A stretch of DNA of 8,634 nt from Chloroflexota bacterium. GTDB lineage: Bacteria > Chloroflexota > Anaerolineae > Aggregatilineales > Phototrophicaceae. Position numbers and translations under genes: made by a program. The stretch is taken from NCBI GenBank assembly GCA_026706395.1, contig JAPOYU010000081.1, positions 1 through 8,634 on the forward strand, given 5' to 3'. Positions 1 through 5,100 of the stretch are shown here, one piece after another. How positions within the stretch are numbered: the stretch's first letter is position 1; the number at the start of each line of letters is the position of its first letter. A model generated the notes under the pieces. It worked only from the letters and a program-made list of their open reading frames with translations, did not search any database and was not told the DNA's origin.

Positions 1-48
1 AAAGCTAACAATCGCTCCGCCAATTGCTGCTCGCTCGCGAATCGCCAT
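1..48 (-). CDS. Possible start of an unidentified minus-strand gene (left-edge partial)
   Basis: An ATG on the minus strand at 48-46 opens a frame that stays open to the window edge (16 codons, beginning MAIRERAAIGG). It lies 86 bp downstream of the aminotransferase stop, in the same direction, so it could be the next gene of that transcript. No clear Shine-Dalgarno sequence precedes the ATG and the fragment is too short to recognise a family. A second minus-strand frame is also open through all of 1-134 but lacks a convincing start. The stretch could equally be non-coding. Confidence 0.15.
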   Translation of the reverse strand, partial: MAIRERAAIGGAIVSF

Positions 49-134
49 AGTGCCGGGATACAGCGGGAAATGATCAGGACGAACCGCGGACGCAGGCTGG
101 AATCAAACGCCAGGCCGCCAATACCGGACAAGCC

Positions 135-980
135 TTACAATACGATGCCGGCCTCGGCGTACATGTCGGTCATTTCCCGCCAGCGCCGCATGAGCCGCTT
201 GCTGTGTTCGCCCGGGACGCCTGCGCCGATGCTCACGTCATCGACAGTGACGATGGGCAAGACTTCTTTCGTGCTTGAGGTGAGTACCACTTCGTCGGCA
301 GCGTAGAATTCCGCCAGCGTAATGTCGCGCAGCTCGACTTCCTCAGCAAGCAGTTTGATGACTTCGGCGCGGGTGACGCCGAGCAGCAAGCCGTCGGCCG
401 GGGTGATCCAGCGCCCGTCCTTGTAAATGAAGATATTGCTGCGTGTGCCTTCGACCACCTTGCCATCGACGATGTATATCGCTTCGATGGCATTGGGCGC
501 GCGCTTCTGCGCTTTGATTTGGGCGGTGATCCCGGGAATATAGTTGATCGTCTTGGCTTCGGGCAAGTCGCGCGACTGTTCTACCGTGGCGACGGCGGCG
601 CCCTGCTCGTAAGCGGCGAGCGGCGGATGCAACAGTGGCGTCGCCATAACCATCAGGCGTGGCTTGCCGCTGGGCAAGAAGCCATTCGCGCTTTCGCCGC
701 CGGTCAAGACGATGCGGATGCCGGCTTCGTCGAAGCTGTTGCGGCGCAGCGTCTCGAGGACGATGTCGGCGAGCTGCTCGATATCCCAGGGGCAGGGCAG
801 TTCGATTTGCGAAGCCGAGCGCTGGAGCCGGCGCAGATGAGCGCCCAGCTGAAAAGGCGTCCCGCCGTATGTACGCAGATAGTCGAAGACGCCATAGCCG
901 CGGAGGATGGAAAGGTCCGTAGCCGGCAAAACAGCGCTTCGGGCCTTAACGTATTCGCCGTCGATGTAGAAGACGCTCAT
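135..980 (-). CDS. PLP fold-type IV aminotransferase (branched-chain / D-amino acid aminotransferase or aminodeoxychorismate lyase type)
   Basis: This is a 281-residue cytoplasmic enzyme of the class IV aminotransferase family, of normal length (about 270-300 residues). Seen in the sequence: an N-terminal RGYGVFDYLRTYGG segment (27-40) followed by HLRRL (48-52), the usual family opening; Lys143 in EAKTINYIPG, the expected Schiff-base lysine; Glu177 in VVEGTRSN, which in the family contacts the pyridine nitrogen of PLP; LLLGVTRAEVI (198-208), the phosphate-binding turn; and TSSTKEVLP (234-242). The family moves amino groups between amino acids and 2-oxo acids, or releases pyruvate from aminodeoxychorismate. 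The sequence alone does not settle which, so no symbol is given. The ATG start fits the promoter at 1017-1045 (leader about 30 nt), although no strong ribosome site is visible. The family assignment is secure; the substrate is unknown. Confidence 0.93.
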   Translation of the reverse strand: MSVFYIDGEYVKARSAVLPATDLSILRGYGVFDYLRTYGGTPFQLGAHLRRLQRSASQIELPCPWDIEQLADIVLETLRRNSFDEAGIRIVLTGGESANGFLPSGKPRLMVMATPLLHPPLAAYEQGAAVATVEQSRDLPEAKTINYIPGITAQIKAQKRAPNAIEAIYIVDGKVVEGTRSNIFIYKDGRWITPADGLLLGVTRAEVIKLLAEEVELRDITLAEFYAADEVVLTSSTKEVLPIVTVDDVSIGAGVPGEHSKRLMRRWREMTDMYAEAGIVL

Positions 981-1016
981 GGATGCGCATACTGGGCCTG
1001 CGAACGAGATATGAGA

Positions 1017-1045
1017 ATTATAGCGGAGGCGGGGCAGAATGTCAT
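1017..1045 (-). promoter_or_regulatory. Sigma70-type promoter for the class IV aminotransferase
   Basis: On the minus strand, ATGACA (1045-1040, 5 of 6 to the -35 consensus) is followed after exactly 17 bp by TATAAT (1022-1017, a perfect -10). The predicted start near 1010 gives a leader of about 30 nt before the ATG at 980. Confidence 0.75.
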
Positions 1046-1096
1046 TTGATTGCGCCGCTGGCGGTTTGGTAAGTTGCCGCAGTGGGCAATCGTCAG

Positions 1097-1125
1097 ATTA
1101 CAGCCTGTCGCGTCGTCGCTAGAAT
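1097..1125 (+). promoter_or_regulatory. Sigma70-type promoter for the CAP-LysM gene, start point at or near the ATG
   Basis: ATTACA (1097-1102, 4 of 6) and TAGAAT (1120-1125, 5 of 6) are separated by 17 bp. The expected transcription start, 6-8 bp after the -10, falls on or next to the ATG at 1132, which suggests a leaderless or nearly leaderless mRNA. A small inverted repeat, TTGCC (1074-1078) and GGCAA (1085-1089), lies just upstream of the -35 and could be an operator. The promoter is divergent from the aminotransferase promoter, 52 bp away. Confidence 0.5.
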
Positions 1126-1131
1126 GAGAGC

Positions 1132-2154
1132 ATGAAACGAATAATGCCCGCGGTCCTCGGCCTGTTGTTAACCTTGGCCTTGCCCGCACAGGGACAGGGC
1201 GCGGAACAGCAACTGCTGCTGCGCATTAGCAATCTGCGCGGGGAGCTCGGCTTGTCGCCTTACGTTTGGAACGCTCAGTTGGCGGGGGCGGCCGCAGATC
1301 ACGCGGGGTGGATGGCCCAGACGGGGATCGACAGTCATCGACAGTCTGATGGCTCGCTGGCGAGCGATCGGGCGCGGCGCTACGGATACGCCGGCGAGCG
1401 GGTACACGAGAATTACTACATGGGCGCGGACGGAAGCGTAGAATCGGCCTGGCGTTTCTGGCTGGGCTCAACAGACCATTACAACAATCTGACCAGCGCT
1501 CTCCTATCAGAAATCGGCATTGGCAGAGCGACCACGGCCGGCAGAACCGCCTACGTCTTGGTCTTCGGGCATAACGCGGCGCGCGGACGGCCAGGGACGA
1601 GCGGGAGCGGGGCGGCATCCGCCAACGCTGGGCAACCGGCATACATCCTGGGTTTGGACGAGGCGGGCAACATCAGACATGAGATCCAGCCTGGACATAC
1701 GATCGGCGATATCGCCTTGATCTACGGCTACACCTGGGACGATATCCCGGCGATGCTGGCGCTCAACGACATGACCTCGGCGGATATTCGCTTATTGCGG
1801 CCGGGCAGCGTGTTCCTGGTGCCGCCGCAAGCCGGCACATATACGCCGACGAGCCCGGCGCCTGCCGAAACCGCGACCGTCACCGCCACGACACTACCCA
1901 CGAGAGCCGCGACCATAATCCCCACCGCCACGCCAAGCGCAAAGCCCCCAGGCTCCGGCGTCCGCCCAGCCACTCTTGTCATCCGGCTCCCTCCCATCGC
2001 GACAGAAGCCCCGAAGCCACGGAGACCCGAGGTCGCGGACGGAGCCTCAACGGCGACAGCGGTGGCGCAGCTTGCCATCTGGGGGGCGGCGATACTGGGC
2101 CAGCTTGGCATTCTCGGGGCGGCCACCATCGCCTTGTGGCGGCGATCGCGCTAA
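1132..2154 (+). CDS. Secreted CAP-domain (SCP/PR-1) protein with LysM domain and C-terminal membrane anchor
   Basis: The 340-residue product has four parts. A signal peptide (about 1-23) has a Lys/Arg start and a hydrophobic run. A CAP domain (about 28-147) carries the conserved His69, Glu93 and His116, plus SEIGIG (126-131) near its end. A LysM-like domain (about 183-232) contains IQPGHTIGDIALIYGYTWDD and ends in RPGSVFLVPP. A Thr/Pro/Ala-rich linker (about 233-305) leads to a hydrophobic C-terminal helix (about 311-336) followed by WRRSR, so the protein is probably held in the membrane with both domains outside. LysM domains bind peptidoglycan or chitin-type glycans. Bacterial CAP proteins have been linked to proteolysis, lipid binding and surface functions, but none can be assigned here. 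Weak GAGAG precedes the ATG, and a second in-frame ATG at 1144 is possible. The stop overlaps the tetR stop by 3 nt in convergent orientation. Confidence 0.9.
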   Translation: MKRIMPAVLGLLLTLALPAQGQGAEQQLLLRISNLRGELGLSPYVWNAQLAGAAADHAGWMAQTGIDSHRQSDGSLASDRARRYGYAGERVHENYYMGADGSVESAWRFWLGSTDHYNNLTSALLSEIGIGRATTAGRTAYVLVFGHNAARGRPGTSGSGAASANAGQPAYILGLDEAGNIRHEIQPGHTIGDIALIYGYTWDDIPAMLALNDMTSADIRLLRPGSVFLVPPQAGTYTPTSPAPAETATVTATTLPTRAATIIPTATPSAKPPGSGVRPATLVIRLPPIATEAPKPRRPEVADGASTATAVAQLAIWGAAILGQLGILGAATIALWRRSR

Positions 2155-2738
2155 TCGGGAGCGATGTTGCGCGAGGACTTCACACGGTGTTTCAGCGCAA
2201 CGGTTTCGGTCACATTGACGATCAGTTCGCTCTGCATGGTAGCCATCTGTTCCGGGCTATAGTCTTGGCCTTCGGTAAGCCACCAACGGATCATTTCCAA
2301 GACAGAGCCTATGAGATGATTTATGGCGACTTCCAAAGGAATGGTCATCTCGTCCTGCGCCTCACAAAGCTCGTTCACCATTTGCGATATTTCTTCCCGA
2401 AGAGGCTTCAGCGCTGGATGATCTTGCAGCAGGTTCACTCCCAACAGGCAGGCCTCCTTATGCTCGGCGACAATATTAAACATCGCCAGGCATTCTTCGA
2501 ATATTGTCTCTTGTTGTCGAACCTCACACTCGAGCTTCTGATAGATGTCGCGCAAGCATTGATTCAGAAGTTGATCTTTACTCTTGTAGTGGCGATAGAA
2601 CGTGGCGTAGCCAACATCCGCGCGTTCCGTGAGATCTCTAATCGTAAAATGGTCGTAGCCCTTCTCCAGCGACAGGCTGATAAGCGCATCGCCTAGAGCC
2701 CTTTTAGTGCGAAGCACGCGGCGGTCTGATTTTTTCAT
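2151..2738 (-). CDS. TetR/AcrR-family transcriptional regulator
   Basis: This 195-residue protein has a typical TetR N-terminal DNA-binding domain. After a basic lead (MKKSDRRVLRTKRAL) comes the helix-turn-helix at about 32-51, TIRDLTERADVGYATFYRHY, followed by KSKDQLL. Residues 60-195 are the all-helical effector-binding and dimerisation half, which is variable in the family; its ligand cannot be read from sequence. The length is normal (about 190-210). These proteins usually repress neighbouring or divergent genes until a small molecule binds. The nearest divergent gene is the ECF sigma factor, which is a reasonable but unproven target. The ATG is preceded by GGGTGAG, a usable ribosome site. 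The start also overlaps the stop of a short upstream ORF as ATGA. The stop (TAG) overlaps the TAA of the CAP-LysM gene tail to tail, with no terminator hairpin between them. Confidence 0.93.
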   Translation of the reverse strand: MKKSDRRVLRTKRALGDALISLSLEKGYDHFTIRDLTERADVGYATFYRHYKSKDQLLNQCLRDIYQKLECEVRQQETIFEECLAMFNIVAEHKEACLLGVNLLQDHPALKPLREEISQMVNELCEAQDEMTIPLEVAINHLIGSVLEMIRWWLTEGQDYSPEQMATMQSELIVNVTETVALKHRVKSSRNIAPD

Positions 2739-2833
2739 GGCTCACCCATCACTTGCATGAACTGTCCCAGAAGATCAGGATTTGCGGAGGCATGTTGAAC
2801 GAAAATCCGGCCTGTGTGGCTGAGGCTCGTCAC
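2735..2833 (-). CDS. Possible 32-residue leader ORF coupled to tetR (ATGA overlap)
   Basis: A minus-strand GTG at 2833-2831 opens a 32-codon frame (VTSLSHTGRIFVQHASANPD and on to GQFMQVMGEP). Its TGA overlaps the tetR start as ATGA, the classic geometry of translational coupling. The frame stays open a few codons further upstream until a TAG, so TTG or GTG starts are possible. No strong ribosome site is seen before the GTG and the peptide matches nothing I know. It could be a regulatory leader peptide, the remnant of a lost gene, or chance. Confidence 0.25.
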   Translation of the reverse strand: MTSLSHTGRIFVQHASANPDLLGQFMQVMGEP

Positions 2834-2868
2834 GATACCAAACAAATCACCGATGCATGTCCACTAAT

Positions 2869-2900
2869 ATACTTACTGCGAAATAATGTTGCGTTAGTAT
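2869..2900. promoter_or_regulatory. Imperfect inverted repeat in the tetR-sigma divergent region (candidate operator)
   Basis: ATACTTAC (2869-2876) and GTTAGTAT (2893-2900) form a 7-of-8 inverted repeat with centres 24 bp apart, in the most AT-rich part of the intergenic region. A TATATT (minus strand, 2871-2866) overlaps its left arm and could be the tetR -10, although no good -35 sits upstream of it. TetR proteins bind partly palindromic sites near their own start, so this is a candidate autoregulatory operator. The repeat is short and could be chance. Confidence 0.25.
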
Positions 2901-2919
2901 CAGGAAGTAAGGAATTAAA

Positions 2920-3003
2920 GTGAGACAGTATTCCCCCGACTATCTTGTAATACGGGCCAAATTAGCGGTAATCGAGAGGCAAAAGGAGCTCAGGTCAGGG
3001 TAA
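2920..3003 (+). CDS. Possible 27-residue small ORF upstream of the sigma promoter
   Basis: A GTG at 2920 starts a 27-codon frame (VRQYSPDYLVIRAKLAVIER and seven further residues, ending LRSG) that stops at TAA 3001-3003. AAGGAA lies 5 nt before the GTG, a modest ribosome site. The stop abuts the GGCGGA/TCCGCC palindrome. The peptide is unrecognised and has no hydrophobic segment, and the frame could be fortuitous. Confidence 0.15.
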   Translation: MRQYSPDYLVIRAKLAVIERQKELRSG

Positions 3004-3019
3004 GGCGGAAGTATCCGCC
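3004..3019. promoter_or_regulatory. Perfect inverted repeat upstream of the sigma-factor promoter (candidate operator)
   Basis: GGCGGA (3004-3009) and TCCGCC (3014-3019) are a perfect 6-bp inverted repeat around AGTA, ending 7 bp before the -35 hexamer. No T-run follows, so a terminator is unlikely. The position suits a regulator that acts on the sigma promoter. Which protein would bind is unknown. Confidence 0.4.
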
Positions 3020-3026
3020 GGGCGAA

Positions 3027-3055
3027 TTGACAAGAAAGGTGAGCCAAACGATAAT
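3027..3055 (+). promoter_or_regulatory. Near-consensus sigma70-type promoter for the ECF sigma gene
   Basis: A perfect TTGACA (3027-3032) is followed after 17 bp by GATAAT (3050-3055, 5 of 6). The predicted start near 3062 gives a leader of about 29 nt to the ATG at 3091. This is a housekeeping-type promoter; no ECF-type -35 motif (AAC box) is evident, so there is no sign of autoregulation by this sigma factor. Confidence 0.75.
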
Positions 3056-3090
3056 GGCGATGGTATATCACTTTGAAGATTGAGGCGCTA

Positions 3091-3753
3091 ATGGGCGGTG
3101 GACCGCTGAAGAGCTATCGCGATTGGGTTTTGCAGGCGCAGACCAACGATGCCGTCGCGCGGAATGATGCCTTTGATCATCTGGTGCGCGATTTCCAGGG
3201 CATGGTATACAGCGTCGCCTACAAGCGTTTGAGTGACAGTCAACTGGCTGAGGACGCGGCGCAGGAAGCCTTTCTAACGGCCTACAAAAGCATCATGCAG
3301 CTCAAGGATGTCAGCGCTTTTCCCGCCTGGCTCAAGCGAATTACCCTGAGCAAAGCCGACCGCGTATTGCGCCGGCAGGGGAGAGCGCATGAGTCACTGG
3401 ATGAGCGGGAGCATCTGGCTTCCGCCGAGCCAACGCCGGAAGCGCAGATTGAGTCGGCGGAGTTGCAACAGCGGCTGCGGCTGGCGGTTGCGGCATTGCC
3501 CGCTGGCGAGCGCGATTTGACGCAAGACTACTATCTCATGGGAGACAGCCAGCGGGAAATATCGGAGCGGCGCGGCATCCCGCTTACGACGGTCAAGAAG
3601 CGCCTGCAGTACGCGCGGGAGCATTTGCGCGGCTTGATAATCGGATTCAACGAGAGCTTTGATCGCGCCATGGTTCAGGAGCCGCGGCAGGAGTTTCAGC
3701 CTGTCTATATCAGTCAGCGGCGGCCCCCACCCCAAACCCGTCCCCCAAAATGA
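3091..3753 (+). CDS. ECF-type RNA polymerase sigma-70 factor
   Basis: The 220-residue protein contains the two domains of extracytoplasmic-function sigma factors. Sigma region 2 lies at about 25-95 (FDHLVRDFQGMVYSVAYKRL, then AEDAAQEAFLTAYKS and FPAWLKRI), which in the family melts the -10 and binds core polymerase. Region 4 lies at about 127-182 (LPAGERDLTQDYYLMGDSQ, then SERRGIPLTTVKKRLQYARE), whose helix-turn-helix reads the -35. The ATG at 3091 is chosen because GAGG sits 5 nt upstream and the promoter at 3027-3055 gives a sensible leader; a TTG start at 3073 would lie only about 11 nt after the predicted transcript start. Residues 183-220 extend beyond the domain, and the last dozen codons (RRPPPQTRPPK) are read from a C-rich terminator-like sequence. 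No anti-sigma gene lies on either side. The genes it controls are unknown. Confidence 0.9.
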   Translation: MGGGPLKSYRDWVLQAQTNDAVARNDAFDHLVRDFQGMVYSVAYKRLSDSQLAEDAAQEAFLTAYKSIMQLKDVSAFPAWLKRITLSKADRVLRRQGRAHESLDEREHLASAEPTPEAQIESAELQQRLRLAVAALPAGERDLTQDYYLMGDSQREISERRGIPLTTVKKRLQYAREHLRGLIIGFNESFDRAMVQEPRQEFQPVYISQRRPPPQTRPPK

Positions 3754-3768
3754 GGGAGGGGCTTTTTT
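3721..3768 (+). terminator. Likely intrinsic terminator overlapping the end of the sigma gene
   Basis: The C-rich GGCCCCCACCCC (from 3722) can pair imperfectly with GGGAGGGGC (3754-3762), which is followed directly by six T residues (3763-3768). A shorter alternative pairs CCCC from 3742-3746 with GGGG at 3758-3761. The sigma stop codon (3751-3753) lies inside the structure. The stem has an internal mismatch, so the fold is plausible rather than certain, but a T-run after a G/C arm at a gene end supports it. Confidence 0.5.
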
Positions 3769-3798
3769 CGCCGAGAATGAGCCTGTGAGTGCTTAACT

Positions 3799-3883
3799 CC
3801 CCTTCCCTCTTCATGGGATGCTCGCCAGACGTGGCTGTGTCTACGCGCCACTAGAGATGGCGAGAAGGGCCGGGTGAAGGGGG
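3799..3883. repeat. Nested palindrome between the convergent sigma and S8 protease genes
   Basis: Three inverted repeats are nested one inside another: CCCCTTC (3799-3805) with GAAGGGG (3876-3882), CTCGCCA (3821-3827) with TGGCGAG (3858-3864), and GTGGC (3831-3835) with GCCAC (3847-3851). Together they pair 19 bp in an 85-bp element that ends 5 bp before the last base of the protease stop codon. On the minus strand it would form a stem-loop in the 3' end of the protease mRNA. It could be a degenerate copy of a dispersed intergenic repeat, a 3' stabilising structure or a bidirectional termination zone. Confidence 0.6.
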
Positions 3884-3887
3884 ATTT

Positions 3888-5072
3888 TCAGCTGCCCGGG
3901 ACGATTTCGCAAGCGCCTTGCCGCATGCAGGTCCAGGTCATATCGCCGCCGTCGAGGTGCAGCTCCCCTCCCATGCCCTCGAGGATGGCCGCCATCGCGG
4001 CGACGTAGGGCGCGGAGAAGCTGGTGCCATTCAGCGCCTTGTAGCCGTCGTCGAGGTAGGTCGTATGCACATCGCGGCCGGGCGCCCAGATATCGCCGCC
4101 TTTGTTGCTGAAGCTGCTGCGCGCGCCGTCCGGATCAACCGCGCCGACAGCCACTACATTCTCATAACGGGCGGGAAAGCCGGGGAGCGATCCGCCGCTG
4201 TTGCCGGCCGATGCAATGACAGTGACGCCTTTTTCGAGGGCGTAGTTGACCGCGTCTTCGGTCACCTGGGAGCCGACCGAACTGCCGAGCGACAGGTTGA
4301 TGATATCGGCGCCATTATCGGCGGAATAGACGATGCCCGCGGCGACATCGGCCATTGAGCCGCTGCCGGAGGGACCCAGGACGCGCACGGGCAGAATCGA
4401 TGAATTAGGCGCGAAGCCGGCGATGCCGATGCCGTTGTCTATGTTGGCGGCGATGATGCCGGCGACCGAGCAGCCGTGACCGAAGACATCTTCGGGATCG
4501 TCGTCATCGTCGACGAAGTCATAGCCGTTATCCTGTACGCGGCCGACCAAGTCCTCATGGCTCATGCAGACGCCGGTGTCGATGACGGCGACGGTGATGG
4601 CCCGCAACTCGTCGATATCGTCCCAGGCGGTTTCGGCTTGAATATGCGGCAGCGCCCACTGACGGTCGTAATCGGGGTCGTTGGGCGGGTTATCGAAGGC
4701 GACGCTGACGATGAAGTCCTGCTCGACCAGCTCGACATCGCTATCAAAGCTGAAATTCATGCCGAAGCCGTCCGGCGGATCGACCACCCAGATTTCCAGT
4801 TCGTCAATGCGTTCGACGATCGTCGCGCCGATGCGGTTGACATATTCCCATTTTTCGTCGAGGGGCGTATTGGGGTCGTAGTGGATCACCCAATTCTCGG
4901 TGGGCTGGGCGCCGTAGACAGGCGCAATGCGCGTGCTATCGGCCCCGCCGCCGGGCCCCGTGCCGCGCAGGACCAGGTCCGGCGGGAATTCGCTGGCCGC
5001 CGCCGGGAGCAGGCTACCCAGCATCAGCAGAAGCGCGAGGCTGAGGATGGTCGTCGGTCTGATTGAAGTCAT
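3888..5072 (-). CDS. Secreted subtilisin-like serine protease (peptidase family S8)
   Basis: The 394-residue preproenzyme starts with a signal peptide (about 1-26; hydrophobic ILSLALLLMLGSLL, then PAAAS with an Ala-X-Ala cleavage pattern). Residues about 60-125 look like an I9-type propeptide (WVIHYDPNTP ... VELVEQD), the chaperone and inhibitor segment removed on activation. The catalytic domain opens with the typical NDPDYDRQWALPHIQ (131-145) and has the full triad: Asp165 in AVIDTGV, His199 in FGHGCSVAG and Ser351 in NGTSFSAP, with oxyanion Asn291 in SAGNSGG. The usual HGTHVAG is HGCSVAG here. Four cysteines (169, 201, 382, 388) could form disulfides. There is no C-terminal anchor or sorting motif, so it is probably released outside the cell. 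GAAGGG lies about 7 nt before the ATG. The TPP-enzyme gene ends 28 bp upstream on the same strand, so the two are probably co-transcribed. Its substrates are unknown. Confidence 0.95.
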   Translation of the reverse strand: MTSIRPTTILSLALLLMLGSLLPAAASEFPPDLVLRGTGPGGGADSTRIAPVYGAQPTENWVIHYDPNTPLDEKWEYVNRIGATIVERIDELEIWVVDPPDGFGMNFSFDSDVELVEQDFIVSVAFDNPPNDPDYDRQWALPHIQAETAWDDIDELRAITVAVIDTGVCMSHEDLVGRVQDNGYDFVDDDDDPEDVFGHGCSVAGIIAANIDNGIGIAGFAPNSSILPVRVLGPSGSGSMADVAAGIVYSADNGADIINLSLGSSVGSQVTEDAVNYALEKGVTVIASAGNSGGSLPGFPARYENVVAVGAVDPDGARSSFSNKGGDIWAPGRDVHTTYLDDGYKALNGTSFSAPYVAAMAAILEGMGGELHLDGGDMTWTCMRQGACEIVPGS

Positions 5073-5100
5073 GGTGAATCCCTTCTACTAAGAAACGGGA

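Noticed and set aside
70..134. tRNA-like stretch (GTTTGATTCC on the minus strand) after the aminotransferase
   Set aside because: No cloverleaf arms, anticodon stem or CCA end can be formed around it.
519..1049. Plus-strand open frame of 176 codons opposite the aminotransferase
   Set aside because: It lies antisense to a clear class IV aminotransferase, crosses that gene's promoter, and shows no domain.
2136..2696. Plus-strand open frame of 186 codons opposite tetR
   Set aside because: It is an antisense shadow of a textbook TetR helix-turn-helix and has no start signal of its own.
3073..3090. TTG start for the sigma factor at 3073
   Set aside because: It would be only about 11 nt from the predicted transcript start; the ATG at 3091 has GAGG at good spacing and the region 2 homology needs no extension.
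4476..5066. Plus-strand open frame of 196 codons opposite the S8 protease
   Set aside because: It is the mirror of the protease frame, with repetitive Asp/Val/Gly/Ala composition and no recognisable domain; the protease has a full catalytic triad.
3073..5072. Sigma factor and S8 protease as a regulated-proteolysis pair (protease cleaving an anti-sigma factor)
   Set aside because: The genes are convergent, no anti-sigma gene is present, and the protease has a signal peptide for secretion with no membrane or PDZ segment.
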